A stretch of 64,000 nucleotides of DNA from Saprospiraceae bacterium (GCA_016719855.1 JADJYH010000035.1:1-64000), one strand, 5' to 3'; shown: positions 1-12,295, numbered from the stretch's first letter. Notes: generated from the sequence alone by a model not told the origin. Made by a program: numbers and translations.

Positions 1-118
1 GATGCGCCGTACCAACCCACCCCACTTTTCAGAAAATCTGCCATTTTCGCCTAAAACCGACATAAAACTTGGAACGGGAATGCAGCATTTGAGCTATGTT
101 TACCAAAAAAACACGTCC

Positions 119-867
119 ATGAAAAAAATGCTACCCGTCTTCGCATTGTTCCTGCTGCCAAGCTTGGCGTTTTCATGCTCCTGCCTCTACGGCCTGTCGT
201 TCTGCGAACTGATAACGCCGTCGTCGAACGTGGCCAATGTGCGAATCATCAACACATACGTGGTGGCCACCCAGTTTTCAGAAGTACTTTGGCTCGACGT
301 GGTGGTGGAGGAAGCCCTGCAAGGCAGCATTGAGCATGACACGATGTCCATACTTGCCAGCTACGGAACAAGCTGCGACCCTGATTTTTCGGCATTTCAT
401 GCGGGCGACAACCTCGTCGTACAGGTGGACGAAGAACTGACAGATGGGCCGACCGATTGGTACAAATTTGAATTTGACAATGCTTGCAAGCAATCGTTTT
501 TGAGCCTAAAAATGACACCGTCAGCGGATTCATCTTGGACAAATACGAGATGCAGCCTTACGGTGAGTTCAAAAGCGCCTTGGGCACCTGTGCCAATTTT
601 ACGCATACCTTTGATAAGGAGGAACTGGAGCGTTTCATCCATCTTGTGCCGGTGCCCGCTGCCACCGAAGCAGTTGTTCACACCAATGTGCCGCTTGACT
701 ACCAACTGACGCTGTTCACGCCAACTGGCCAGTTGGTGCTGCAAGCATTGGTATCTGGGGAACACGCATATCCGCTCGACGTTTCAGACCTTCCCAACGG
801 CCTCTATTTTGTCCGCCTACAAATTGGCGAAGTGCCGATAGTGCGGCGGCTCGTGGTGCAGCATTGA
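119..867 (+). CDS. Secreted T9SS-targeted protein, interrupted by one frameshift
   Basis: The chosen start is ATG 119, which opens a clear signal peptide (MKKMLPVFALFLLPSLAFS) followed by CSC. The frame used from 119 runs through about residue 122 (..KFEFDNAC) and then degenerates, while the next frame from about 484 continues sensibly (..AIVFEPKNDTVSGFILDKY) to a typical T9SS type A sorting domain with 'LPNGLYFVRLQIG' and a basic tail ending at 867. One small indel near 480-490 would join the two into a protein of about 248 residues. No enzymatic domain is recognised. By family knowledge the C-terminal domain directs secretion across the outer membrane and surface attachment. The break may be a sequencing error or true decay. 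Confidence 0.65.
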
Positions 868-969
868 GGTAACCAAAGTTGCCCGTTCCTATTTCTAACG
901 AATATTTAAGCGAACCGACCCAACTACTAAGCAAACCGTGCCTGTATCTTTACCTAAAAGAACATTGGC

Positions 970-3150
970 ATGATCAAAAAATCCACCTTTTTACTCGCAT
1001 TTTTCTTGGTTGCTGGCCATTTCCTCGGCCAGGCCCAGCACTCCATCGCCCGCCAGTGGAACGAGAAAGTGCTGGAGGCCATCAGCGGCGACTTCGCCCG
1101 CCCGACGGTACACGCCCGCAACCTCTTCCACACCAGCGTGGCCATGTACGATGCCTGGGCCGTGTACAGTGGCACTGCCGACACCTACCTGCTCGGCAAG
1201 ACCGTTCACGGATTCAAAAGCTCGCTGGCCGTCGTGCCGCACGCCACTGATGTGAATGCAGCGCAAGAGGCAGCCATCAGCTACGCCGTCTATCGGCTCA
1301 TGAAGCACCGCTTCGTGAAGTCGCCCCGTGCCGAGCTGCTTTTCGAAGACCTCGACTACTTCATGATTTCATTGGGCTACGACCCCAACTATACCTCCAC
1401 GAACTATGCTTGCGGCCCCGCCGCAATGGGCAACTACATCGCCCAGACCATCATCGAGTACGGCCTGCAAGACGGCTCTAACGAGGCGGATACCTACAAG
1501 AGCAAATATTACGCACCCGTGAACCCGCCCATGCCCGTGGCTGATACAGGCAACGTCACCGTCGTTGACTTGAACCGCTGGCAGCCGCTGCAAATCGCTC
1601 AGATAATTGACCAGAGCGGCAACCCGATTCCCGGCAATACCCAAAGTTTCCTCAGCCCCGAATGGGGCAACGTGCTGCCCTCGCTCCAGCCCAGTGACGC
1701 CACCATCTACAACCGGGACGGCCACGACTATATCGTTTACCACGACCCCGGCCCGCCTGCACTGTTGGACACATCGGCGATTGGTGCCGAGTCCGAGGAG
1801 TTCAAGTGGAACCACGAACTGGTTTCCGTCTGGTCGTCGCACCTCGACCCCACGGACGGCGTGATGTGGGATGTCTCCCCAGCTGCCATCGGCAACAACC
1901 AGAGCTACCCCACCGACTTCGCTGGTTACCAAAACTTCTATGACCTGGAGGGCGGCGGCGACAACAGCACTGGCCGCCCGCTGAACCCAAAGACTGGGCA
2001 ACCCTACGCCCCGCAAATAGTGCCCCGTGGCGATTACGCAAGGGTGCTGGCAGAGTTCTGGGCGGACGGGCCTGCTTCGGTGACGCCACCAGGCCACTGG
2101 TTCGAGATATTGAACTACGTGAACGACCAGCCCAGTTTTGAGCGCAAATGGCACGGCCAAGGCCCCGTGCTCCCTGCGCTGGAATGGGACGTGAAGTCCT
2201 ACTTCGCCCTCGGCGGCGCCATGCACGACGTGGCCATTACGGCTTGGGGCATCAAGGGTTGGTACGACAGCAGCCGCCCCGTCACCGCCCTGCGGGGCAT
2301 GGCCGAGCTTGGCCAGAGCAGTGACCCCCTGCTGCCGAACTACCATCCCGGCGGCCTGACGCTCATCCCCGGTTTCGTGGAACTGATACAGCCCGGCGAC
2401 ACGCTGCAAGGCCAACAGGGCGAGTACATCGGTGAGGTAAAACTGCTGGCGTGGCGTGGCCCGAACTACATCTCCAACCCGACCATTGACGAGGCGGGCG
2501 TGGGCTGGATTCGGGCGAAGTTCTGGTGGTCGTACCAGCGGCCCACGTTCGTGACGCCGCCGTTTGCGGGCTTCATCTCAGGTCACTCCACCTACAGCCG
2601 AGCAGCAGCCGAGTTGTTGACGTCGCTCACTGGCGACGAGTATTTTCCTGGCGGAATGGGCGTTTTCAATTGCCCAAAAGACCAGTACCTCATCTTCGAG
2701 GACGGGCCGAGCGAGGGCTTGACCCTGCAATGGGCCACCTACCGTGACGCTTCCGACCAGTGCAGCCTCAGCCGCATCTGGGGCGGCATCCACCCACCGA
2801 TGGACGACATACCCGGTCGCCTCATCGGCATGGAAATCGGCCCGGCGGCACTTGCTTTTGCGGAGCAATATTTTACCAAAACAGATACCACGACCACTTT
2901 CGTGAGCGGCTTCAACCTGTACCCGAACCCTGCAAACTGCCTGGTGCAAGTGGAGTACAAGCACGAGGGCTTGCTCCCCGTGGACATCTATGCCACGGAC
3001 GGTCGGCTCGTAAAATCCACCAGCCTGGACTTCAGCGACAACCGTGCCCTGCTGGACCTCATGGACTTGAATTCCGGCATGTACGTCGTGGTTGGGCGTG
3101 ATGGAAAGGAAGGGAAACGGGTGTTTGAGGAAAAGGTGGTAAGGTATTGA
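970..3150 (+). CDS. Vanadium-dependent haloperoxidase/PAP2-superfamily protein with T9SS sorting domain
   Basis: A 726-residue secreted protein with a signal peptide (residues 1-22, ..VAGHFLGQAQ). All residues of the vanadate/phosphate pocket of the haloperoxidase-PAP2 superfamily are present with canonical spacing: K429 and R436-P437, S537-G538-H539 (ISGHSTYSR), and R602 with H608 (RIWGGIHPP). About 80 C-terminal residues (FNLYPNP.. to the basic end) form a T9SS sorting domain, so the enzyme should be exported and surface-attached. Known members oxidise halides with peroxide or act as acid phosphatases; which one applies here cannot be read from sequence. It stands alone, with about 100 bp before it and no operon partner. 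Confidence 0.88.
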   Translation: MIKKSTFLLAFFLVAGHFLGQAQHSIARQWNEKVLEAISGDFARPTVHARNLFHTSVAMYDAWAVYSGTADTYLLGKTVHGFKSSLAVVPHATDVNAAQEAAISYAVYRLMKHRFVKSPRAELLFEDLDYFMISLGYDPNYTSTNYACGPAAMGNYIAQTIIEYGLQDGSNEADTYKSKYYAPVNPPMPVADTGNVTVVDLNRWQPLQIAQIIDQSGNPIPGNTQSFLSPEWGNVLPSLQPSDATIYNRDGHDYIVYHDPGPPALLDTSAIGAESEEFKWNHELVSVWSSHLDPTDGVMWDVSPAAIGNNQSYPTDFAGYQNFYDLEGGGDNSTGRPLNPKTGQPYAPQIVPRGDYARVLAEFWADGPASVTPPGHWFEILNYVNDQPSFERKWHGQGPVLPALEWDVKSYFALGGAMHDVAITAWGIKGWYDSSRPVTALRGMAELGQSSDPLLPNYHPGGLTLIPGFVELIQPGDTLQGQQGEYIGEVKLLAWRGPNYISNPTIDEAGVGWIRAKFWWSYQRPTFVTPPFAGFISGHSTYSRAAAELLTSLTGDEYFPGGMGVFNCPKDQYLIFEDGPSEGLTLQWATYRDASDQCSLSRIWGGIHPPMDDIPGRLIGMEIGPAALAFAEQYFTKTDTTTTFVSGFNLYPNPANCLVQVEYKHEGLLPVDIYATDGRLVKSTSLDFSDNRALLDLMDLNSGMYVVVGRDGKEGKRVFEEKVVRY

Positions 3151-3311
3151 TGGGGGCAAGCGCAGGAGGGAATTGGGATGGCGATAACTGACTTTTATTT
3201 GAATCAATTTTCTCCGTTCCATAGGTGATGCCATAGTTGCACTTGAATATTGAGTTCGCCAACCATCACCAACCATATCGAACGTATCATTTAAGCAATA
3301 ACAAACACACC

Positions 3312-4940
3312 ATGAAAAAACGAACAATCACAGACAGTATCACCATTTTGGACTGGATGAAGAGCAAACCCTATCCGGTTTCCGACGATGCCTACGATAT
3401 CCCCTACCTCAAGCTATGCCGAGGGGTTTTTGATATTTTGAGCAAACAGAAGGCTTGGTTTGACCAGGGAGAGGTGGACCGGGAACTGAGGAAGGAACTT
3501 GCCTGCATGTTGGTGTCCTATTTTGAAGATTTCGTCAGTGAGATAGGCATTTGGAATGCGTTTATTGAAAAAAACAAGGAACTGCACGACTACTACTTGC
3601 CTTACTACGACCTTTCGGAGTACGACCCCGACTACCTCAACGTGGAGGACTTCGCCTACCTGATTTGGCACTTCATGACCAAGTGCCTTGACATACGTAT
3701 TTATGCCCCCGACCACCCGTATGTATGGGATTTGGCGGAGGAAATCTATGAACTGCTCGAACCGCAAATCGAAAACGTGTATGCTACCGATTTTTACGAT
3801 GATTATTTCACGGTTCCGCCAGGGTTCGATTTGTTTGAGCTAAAAGCGAAGCTGGAATGGTTCGCGACCAAATCGTACCTGATGGGCTGGGAAAAAGGCA
3901 AAGACTTCAAAGAAGAATTGCAAGAATTGGTTGACTCCAAAGGGTTTGACCCTCGTTCCGAGCTAGCACCTCTGCTAGTTTATGCCCTTCGGGACGATTT
4001 TATGTACTCCAAGCGCTGTTCCTTTGCCGCTATGAACGCCCCGGAATGGTTCTCAAGGGTAGCCCGATGTGCCGATGCTAAAAGATTGGAAATCAGCAAC
4101 TTGCAGTTTCGTCATCAAGGGGAATACTTGTACGAAGGGGAAGATAAGCTGCATTTCTTGTTCAAACACCTGACGACAGACCGTGACTACAAGGTTTTGA
4201 AAGATTCCATCAAGAATAGTGGCGAAATGGGCAAAGCTGGAAAGACTGTGTTCATGATGACCTTGGTGCAATGGGATGGTGAATGGATGATGACGGGCAT
4301 GATGACAGGTTGGGACTTGAAGCCCGACGACATAGAAAAGGCTAAGCACAAGCCAGTGTACACCCCCTGGATTTTCACAGACGCAAAGCTCCAACACATG
4401 CGGGAGACCACCGACCTGATGTTCAAGTCCTTCGTTGAGTTCTTTGGCAGCCCGCTGGCACTGTTCAACAACCAAAAGGAAATGGAGCAGGGCACCAAGG
4501 ATTATTTCAACTTCTACAACCGCAAGCTTGGTAGCACGGATGCCGAATTCGAGCAGCGCCGACAAGCGTACCAGGAACGGTTTGGAGATGCTAAGTCAAT
4601 GGATTTCAGTGACCTTCCCAAGGGGCACGGCTACGGCATGCTCTTCGTCGAAGGCATCGGAATCACTTCGCTTGTGGACTTGCAGGATACATTGATTAGC
4701 CTTAAAAAAGCAAAACTCACCAAAGAAGAGGAAATTGACCTGTTTTACGACCTCGTTGCCAATTATGAGCCGGTGGTCGCTGAGTTCCTCCTGCAAAACT
4801 TTGGAAATAAAAACTTCAAACACCCTGTCGAGATTTCCAAGGTAGATGTATGGCGTGACAGGCATTTTTATTGGCGGTTCTACCATCCGCATGAGTACGG
4901 CCCGAAATACCCGATGATGACAGCGGTGGATATGGGGTGA
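3312..4940 (+). CDS. DUF3843-like protein of unknown function
   Basis: A 542-residue soluble protein with no signal peptide or membrane segment. ATG 3312 is preferred over an in-frame start at 3237 because the sequence before it (..HHQPYRTYHLSNNKHT) looks untranslated. The N-terminal part (ILDWMKSKPYP, YLKLCRGVFDIL, YFEDFVSEIGIWNAFI, LPYYDLSEYDPDYLNVEDF) matches my memory of the Bacteroidota family DUF3843. The middle (about 270-420) contains a beta-rich segment with 'GWDLKPDD', and the C-terminus ends HEYGPKYPMMTAVDMG. Nothing is known of its biochemistry. It is followed 58 bp later by recD2, which has its own -7 box, so co-transcription is not required. Confidence 0.6.
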   Translation: MKKRTITDSITILDWMKSKPYPVSDDAYDIPYLKLCRGVFDILSKQKAWFDQGEVDRELRKELACMLVSYFEDFVSEIGIWNAFIEKNKELHDYYLPYYDLSEYDPDYLNVEDFAYLIWHFMTKCLDIRIYAPDHPYVWDLAEEIYELLEPQIENVYATDFYDDYFTVPPGFDLFELKAKLEWFATKSYLMGWEKGKDFKEELQELVDSKGFDPRSELAPLLVYALRDDFMYSKRCSFAAMNAPEWFSRVARCADAKRLEISNLQFRHQGEYLYEGEDKLHFLFKHLTTDRDYKVLKDSIKNSGEMGKAGKTVFMMTLVQWDGEWMMTGMMTGWDLKPDDIEKAKHKPVYTPWIFTDAKLQHMRETTDLMFKSFVEFFGSPLALFNNQKEMEQGTKDYFNFYNRKLGSTDAEFEQRRQAYQERFGDAKSMDFSDLPKGHGYGMLFVEGIGITSLVDLQDTLISLKKAKLTKEEEIDLFYDLVANYEPVVAEFLLQNFGNKNFKHPVEISKVDVWRDRHFYWRFYHPHEYGPKYPMMTAVDMG

Positions 4941-4973
4941 GTGTTGGGATTGAGTCCTTACCGTGGTTTTTAC

Positions 4974-4981
4974 TAATTTTG
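4974..4981 (+). promoter_or_regulatory. Candidate -7 promoter box of recD2
   Basis: TAATTTTG fits the Bacteroidota -7 consensus TAnnTTTG and lies 17 bp before the TTG start of recD2, which would leave a very short leader. No good -33 TTTG at the usual distance is visible, so this is a weak call. Confidence 0.35.
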
Positions 4982-4998
4982 ACAACTTTTAGTAGTTT

Positions 4999-7224
<2,226 letters not shown>

Positions 7225-7253
7225 TGCGGAAATGAGGTTTTTTGAAATCAAAT

Positions 7254-7261
7254 TACTTTTG
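7254..7261 (+). promoter_or_regulatory. Candidate -7 promoter box of the WG-repeat gene
   Basis: TACTTTTG fits TAnnTTTG and lies 14 bp before ATG 7276. A TTTG at 7241 is too close to act as the -33 box, so only the -7 element is supported. Confidence 0.35.
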
Positions 7262-7275
7262 TAAAATTATTTACG

Positions 7276-8952
7276 ATGACCTGCTATCTTTTGCGCTTTT
7301 TAATTTTCTCATTATTGATTGTACCAATTGCTATCAACGCACAGCAATTTGAATTTGTAAAATCTGTGGACTTAAAATTAAATAACGAAACTATAATTTA
7401 CACAGCGAATGACTTGGTAGTATCAGGTCCACAGTATGGAAATAAAATTATTTACTCACTGACCGGGCAAAGCGTCAATCCAGATGAGTTTAGTATTGCC
7501 ATGTCAGACCATTCCATGCCGTTAAAGGTAGCAAAAAGAACTCCCAACGGAGAAAAATATGGATTGATAGGTCGAAAAGGGCAATATCTCATTCCTTGCG
7601 AGTATGATGCTATCAATTCGTGGGAATTTGGTTATACAATCGCAAAAAAAGATAAAATTTTATTTATGGTTGATACTAGTGGAAATGTGTTTCCACTAGG
7701 TGATGAAGTTCAAAGCGCCAGAATTGTAATGACTGGAATAGCTGCGTGTAAGAATAAATATGGAAAATACGGCTTGAAAGACAAAAAAGGAACCCTTATA
7801 GTTGATTATAAATATAAGGACATATCCATTGTAAGTAATTTAGAAAAAGAAGATTTTGGGGTAGCTTTAGTGCATGATTCTAATCATAACCTTGGGTTAA
7901 TCGATGGAGAAGGAAACTTAGTGCTTCCATTTTCAAATGAAAATTCATATAAGGCAACAAAAAGTCATTTGTTTATTGGAAAGGCAAAAGAGTGGCATTC
8001 TGAACCCTGATAAAACCATTGAATTTAATATTCCGTTTAAGACTTCGGATTTGCCTTTTCGTATTTCGGTGATGCAAAAGGATATGGTGTATATCACTTG
8101 TCAGATAGTTATGGAATGAAGTGTGGCATTATTGACAGTAATTATAACATTGTTGTACCAGCAAAATATAGGACACTGTTAATGTCTGACGATTATTATG
8201 CGATGGGGACGGATTGCAGTTTAATGTCTCCAGGTAATTGTTCAAAAATGGTTGCAATTATCAACATGTTCGGCGATACTATTTTGTATGATTCATTCAA
8301 CTTAACCACACAATTTTTGGGATCAAATGCTTTAATGACAAGCAAAAAAGTAAAAGAATGGTATTGGTATAATGAAAAAGGAAGTTTGGTTCTTCCGTTT
8401 GCGATTAATTGGCCTAACTGGGTTTATAGGGAAAATGCAATAGCTGAAGTCCTTCCAATCAAGGCACTAAACTCTAATGAAATATATTTGTATGACAAGA
8501 TTGGCAAAATGTTGACAAATGAGGCTTTCACTTCTGCAACCTTAATTGAAGATTCACCATTTATTTGGGTTGAAGAAACTAAAGGAAAATTCGGCATTTT
8601 AAATATTGAAGGCAAATGGATTGTGCAAAGTGAACTTGGATGGCCTTATTCTACTTTCTCTAATAAAAATCTATCGAAAGATGAGTCAGAATATTTAACA
8701 GGTTTTATTGGGACGCAGGGGAACTATACTGTCATCTATGACAAAACAGGGCATAAAAAGTTTGAAGAGGAGGGCCGTTATCTCTTTCCATACAAAAGAA
8801 TATCTGTGGTTGAAAAAAAAATACAAGTTGTGAAATCTACAAAATCAAATGGTAACCGAGTACCTTTCCACGACCCTTCCACAAGCCTCCTCCAGCATCC
8901 CAAACACCTGCTCAAACCGTTGTCATCCCAATATGGATCGGGCACGGTCTGA
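7276..8952 (+). CDS. Secreted WG-repeat protein, broken by frameshifts
   Basis: Starts with a signal peptide (LLRFLIFSLLIVPIAINAQQ). The rest is a series of WG-type repeats of the form 'YGLIGRKGQYLIPCEYD', 'YGLKDKKGTLIVDYKY', 'LGLIDGEGNLVLPF', 'CGIIDSNYNIVVPAKY' and 'FGILNIEGKWIVQ'. The frame from 7276 stops at about 8010; a second frame carries ..ILNPDKTIEFNIPFKT and the original frame resumes (FGDAKGYGVYHLSDSYG) by about 8045. Two compensating indels within about 60 bp explain this. Near the end an A9 run at 8814-8822 may hide a third: with one A fewer the protein would end ..VVEKKYKL at 8833, just before the convergent phosphatase remnant. This AT-rich gene contrasts with its GC-rich neighbours. 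Confidence 0.6.
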
Positions 8953-9045
8953 TTTCGGTCAGGCGTCACGAAGTTCATAATGAGTTGCTCTTTTTCCTCC
9001 TGTTCCTTGGTGGTGGCGAGGTGCAGGATGTCCCGGTAAAGCTGG
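8845..9045 (-). pseudogene. C-terminal remnant of a low-molecular-weight protein-tyrosine phosphatase
   Basis: On the minus strand this stretch reads LYRDILHLATTKEQ.., then LIMNFVTPDRNQTVPDPYWD, and after a one-base slip FEQVFGMLEEACGRVVERYS ending at a stop at 8845-8847. The 'VPDPYWD' motif contains the catalytic Asp typical of LMW-PTPs, followed by the usual C-terminal helix. The N-terminal half with the CX5R P-loop is absent: upstream the sequence passes into a GC-rich palindrome (about 9047-9070) and a 31-bp repeat array. It is therefore a truncated, frameshifted remnant lying tail to tail with the WG-repeat gene. Confidence 0.7.
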
Positions 9046-9070
9046 GTTGGGGGGCCCCCGCCCCGGGGGT

Positions 9071-9194
9071 TTTTGGCCGTAAAGGAATTTAAGGATTCAA
9101 TTTTCGGCTGTAAGGCTTTTTTAGGACTACTTTTGTGACTGTAAAACCGCAGCCGGACTATCTATTAACCTGTAAAGTTTTTTCAGGACGAGAC
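9071..9194. repeat. Four imperfect 31-bp direct repeats
   Basis: Four units start at 9071, 9102, 9133 and 9164, each carrying a GTAA at the same place (9079, 9110, 9141, 9172: exactly 31 bp apart). On the minus strand the shared pattern is GTCC, an A-rich stretch, then TTACAG and often AAAAnTA. The array lies upstream of the inositol monophosphatase gene and next to the truncated phosphatase. TACTTTTG at 9128-9135, inside it, also fits a -7 promoter box. Confidence 0.6.
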
Positions 9195-9195
9195 A

Positions 9196-9236
9196 GTTGA
9201 GATGGTTTAGCGCAAACCACCCTCAACCATCTCAAC
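9196..9236. repeat. 12-bp inverted repeat upstream of the inositol monophosphatase gene
   Basis: GTTGAGATGGTT (9196-9207) pairs perfectly with AACCATCTCAAC (9225-9236) across a 17-nt loop. The CTCAAC word recurs twice more before ATG 9264. It probably folds in the 5' leader of the downstream gene. Confidence 0.55.
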
Positions 9237-9263
9237 TCCCCTCAACTATCTCAACCTTCCTAA

Positions 9264-10061
9264 ATGAACACTACCCAATTGGAACAACTTTGCCAACAAA
9301 CCTGCCAGCTTGTGGAATCAGTCGCCGACTTTATCCGGGGTGAAGTGGGCAAAGTATCTGGTGAAAAAATCGAGGTAAAAAGCCTCAACAGCCTCGTCAG
9401 CTACGTGGACAAGACCGCCGAGCGCCAGCTCGTGGCAGGCTTGAGCGAACTGCTGCCCGGCTCAACCTTCCTCACGGAGGAAGAGACCGTCGAACAAGCT
9501 GCTGGCGAGTTCCAGTGGATCATTGACCCGCTGGACGGCACAACGAATTTTTTGCACCAACTGCCCTGCTTCGCCGTGAGCGTGGCCTTGCGCCAGCACG
9601 AGGAAATCGTGCTCGGCATCGTGTACGAAGTAAACCGTCGGGAGTGCTTCTGTGCCTGGAAGGGGGGTGGCGCTTGGCTGAACGGGCAGCGCATTCGCAC
9701 CTCGGCCACGGCCAGCCTCGCCGATTCACTGGTGGCGACGGGCTTCCCGTACCGGGATTTTGGCACCATGCACCGTTACATCGCCATCTTGCAGGATTTG
9801 ATGAAAAGCACGAGGGGACTGCGCCGCTACGGGGCCGCCGCCGTTGACCTCGCCTATGTTTCCTGCGGGCGCTTCGACTCGTTTTTTGAATATGGCCTAA
9901 GCTCCTGGGACGTTGCAGCGGGCGTATTACTGGTGCAGGAGGCTGGTGGAAAAGTCAGCGATTTTGACGGTGGAGATGACTATGTTTTTGGTGGCAGGTT
10001 GCTGGCGACTGCGCCGGGAGTGTTTGGGGAGATGCTGGGGCTGATCAAAAACCATTCTTGA
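9264..10061 (+). CDS. Inositol monophosphatase family protein
   Basis: A 265-residue cytoplasmic enzyme of the Li+-sensitive, Mg2+-dependent phosphatase superfamily. It has the metal-binding EE of FLTEEETV (about residues 71-73), the hallmark DPLDGTTNF starting at D88, and the C-terminal SSWDVAAG with D216. Length and motif spacing are those of SuhB-like inositol-1-phosphatases; related members act on histidinol phosphate or 3'-phosphoadenosine phosphate, so the substrate is not settled. The ATG follows an AT/CTCAAC-rich leader. It is a single gene that converges on the S9 peptidase, with a hairpin between them. Confidence 0.9.
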   Translation: MNTTQLEQLCQQTCQLVESVADFIRGEVGKVSGEKIEVKSLNSLVSYVDKTAERQLVAGLSELLPGSTFLTEEETVEQAAGEFQWIIDPLDGTTNFLHQLPCFAVSVALRQHEEIVLGIVYEVNRRECFCAWKGGGAWLNGQRIRTSATASLADSLVATGFPYRDFGTMHRYIAILQDLMKSTRGLRRYGAAAVDLAYVSCGRFDSFFEYGLSSWDVAAGVLLVQEAGGKVSDFDGGDDYVFGGRLLATAPGVFGEMLGLIKNHS

Positions 10062-10136
10062 AAATCAACTTGAGCAGCATTTTGCCCCACTCGAATGGTG
10101 CAAGCGTATCGTCTTTTATACTGCTGTTAGCATTGG

Positions 10137-10157
10137 CTTTTGGCTAGAAGCCAAAAG
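10137..10157. terminator. Short hairpin between convergent genes
   Basis: CTTTTGGCT, loop AGA, AGCCAAAAG: a 9-bp perfect stem between the inositol monophosphatase (+) and the S9 peptidase (-). It could serve either side; there is no strong T-run. Confidence 0.4.
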
Positions 10158-10236
10158 TAAATTGCAGATGGACAAAACCTTGCGCTCGAAAGTTTAATTT
10201 AAACCTGTTACTTGGGCGAACTTCAACTTCACCATT

Positions 10237-12227
10237 TTAATCAATCTTCTCAATATATTCCTTCCCGAACATTATTTCAAAATCACCAGCCTCGATGTCA
10301 TTGCCACGGGCTTCTTTGCGGCCACCAAGGGTTTTGTGCAAAAAATACTCAGTGATGGCCCAAAACGAAACCCAACTTTCCGGCTTCCGATAGTCGTGGC
10401 CTTCTTCTGGGTAAAAAAAGTACACCACTTCCTTTTTGGCGGCGTTCAGCTCGGAGGCGAACTTGTCCGACTGCTCCTGCGGCACCCGGTCGTCAAGGCT
10501 GCCGTGCGTGAGCAGGATGGGGTTGGCGATGCTTTTGAGGTAGGTATTGGGAGAATGTTTTTTCAAAAGTTCAAGACCCTCCTCCGTGTTCGGGTCGCCG
10601 ACACGGGGCAGCCAGACGAGGCCGTCGGCAGCGACTTCGGGCATTTGGCAGAAGGCGGGCAGGTCGCCGATGCCATACATCGAAACGCCGCACTTGAACA
10701 GGTCGGGTGCAGCGGCCATCGCAAAATTTGCGGCGTAGCCGCCATACGACCAGCCCCAAATTCCAAGCCTGCTGCGGTTGGCAATGCCCTGTTTGATGGC
10801 CCAAGTGGCCACGTCCACGATGTCGTAGTGCATGGCCTCGCCCCACTGCTTGTCGCCTGCGTCGGTCATTTTTTTGCCCAAGCCCGTGGTGCCACGGAAC
10901 TCCATGTTGATGACGGCGTAGCCCCGGTTGGCCAGTAGTTGGAAGCAACGGTTGTGGAACCAACTGTTCCAGTGCGTGACGCCCGCCCACGGCCCGCCGT
11001 GAATGTAAACGACGGTCGGTAGCGGCGTCTTGGGCATCCCGTCCGCACGGCTCATTCCGTATGGCACGTAGAGGTGTACGGGCAATTTCAGGCCGTCACG
11101 GGTGGTGACGGTGAAGGCAGTACGGGTGGGAAGGTCATATCCGTCGAAGTAGCTGTAGTCGTTGAAGAGCGGGGTGAGCTTCTTTGCCTTGCGGTCGTAG
11201 AGGTAGTAAAACATGGGGCCGCCGTCGAGCCGCCGCACGAGCCAGTTGTTGTGGTCTTGGCTGGCGCCAACGAAGCTGGTACTGTTTTTCAGTTCTTTGT
11301 CCAAAAACTCGAAGTCCGCCCGGACGCCCTCATCCACGATGTGGCGGCGGGTGCTGGCGAAGAGCGCCACCACGGAGGTCGGCTTGCCCGTCAAGTCCAG
11401 CGTAAATGCTGCGGGGAAAATATCGGCGTCGGGGTCGCTGGCAAGTTCGGTCACTTCGCCTGTCTCGGTGCTGATGGCCACGAGGCTGGCCTTGTCCTTC
11501 CCGGTGTTGTCGGTGGCGTAAATGGTCTTCCCGTCATGGCTCACCGACACGATTCTCGACACGCCGCCGATGAAGAAATCTGGCGTAAATGGGTATTTGA
11601 TGACCTCTAACCACTGCCCGCCTTGGCGTCGCAGGAGGGTTCGCACCATGTTGGAATCATTGCGGAGCGCCGCCACCAAGCCAAAGTTTTCATCCAAAAA
11701 CACCTGTTCCAGACCATCCATCAGGCCGAGGCGTTTGGTGCTGCCGCTCAAGAGGTCGAGGATGTAGAGGCCGCTCTGCGAGGGGTCAACTGCCACAATA
11801 TTGGCGGCAATCTTGTTCGGGAAACGGGTGCTCATGTGTGTTACGCTCAGGCTTTTGAAGGGAAAAAATTGACTTTGCGCAGCTTGTTGGACGTCAGTGA
11901 GGTGCTGTAAAGTTCGAAGCTGGTATCCCGTTGCAACACGACCATCAGGCCGCCTTCGTAGAGCAGGTGCCAGTTGGTCAGCTTGCCGTCGAAGTGCCTT
12001 TTCTTTTCGTGCAGCGGAAAATTCCCTTGGACGTAGTAGAGCGTGCTGTCCGAACCATCAGCCTTTTTTTGGTAAAAAACGGTGCTGCCGTCGAGCGAGA
12101 GGCGCACGTTCGACTTGGTTTTTTCCTTGAAAAATAGCGTCCGGGGAATGAGGTTGTCGGCACTTGGCGTTTGCGCCGAGAGGCCAAAAACCAGCAGCAA
12201 CAACCAACACGTAATGCGATATTTCAT
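10237..12227 (-). CDS. S9-family prolyl oligopeptidase-type peptidase, one frameshift
   Basis: ATG at 12225-12227 gives a signal peptide (MKYRITCWLLLLVFGLSAQ), so the enzyme is periplasmic or exported. A beta-propeller-like region follows, then the alpha/beta-hydrolase domain with the nucleophile in GIWGWSYGGYAANF, the acid in HGSLDDRVP and the catalytic His in EEGHDYRKPESW. The HGGPW oxyanion-type motif is also present. The frame breaks near 11850-11862: the N-terminal frame ends ..RKVNFFPSKA, while the next frame gives ..FKSLSVTHMSTRFPNKIAAN without a gap; one base lost in the TTTTTTCCC run explains it. Family members cleave short oligopeptides. The total length of about 663 residues is normal. 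Confidence 0.85.
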
Positions 12228-12260
12228 GTTTGAGTTTGACTTTTTTGAAAAAAATTGGCG

Positions 12261-12295
12261 CAAAAATACGCAGTTGGCGGGTCAATGTTGGCAAA
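12261..12295 (-). promoter_or_regulatory. Candidate promoter of the S9 peptidase gene
   Basis: On the minus strand TTTG (12292-12295) and TATTTTTG (12261-12268) are 23 bp apart, close to the Bacteroidota -33/-7 arrangement, and lie about 35 bp before the ATG. Confidence 0.45.

Noticed and set aside
1369..2415. 348-codon minus-strand frame inside the haloperoxidase gene
   Set aside because: Antisense shadow; the plus-strand gene has all active-site motifs.
9071..9194. Possible CRISPR array
   Set aside because: The 31-bp units repeat directly without unique spacers and are imperfect; no cas genes are present.
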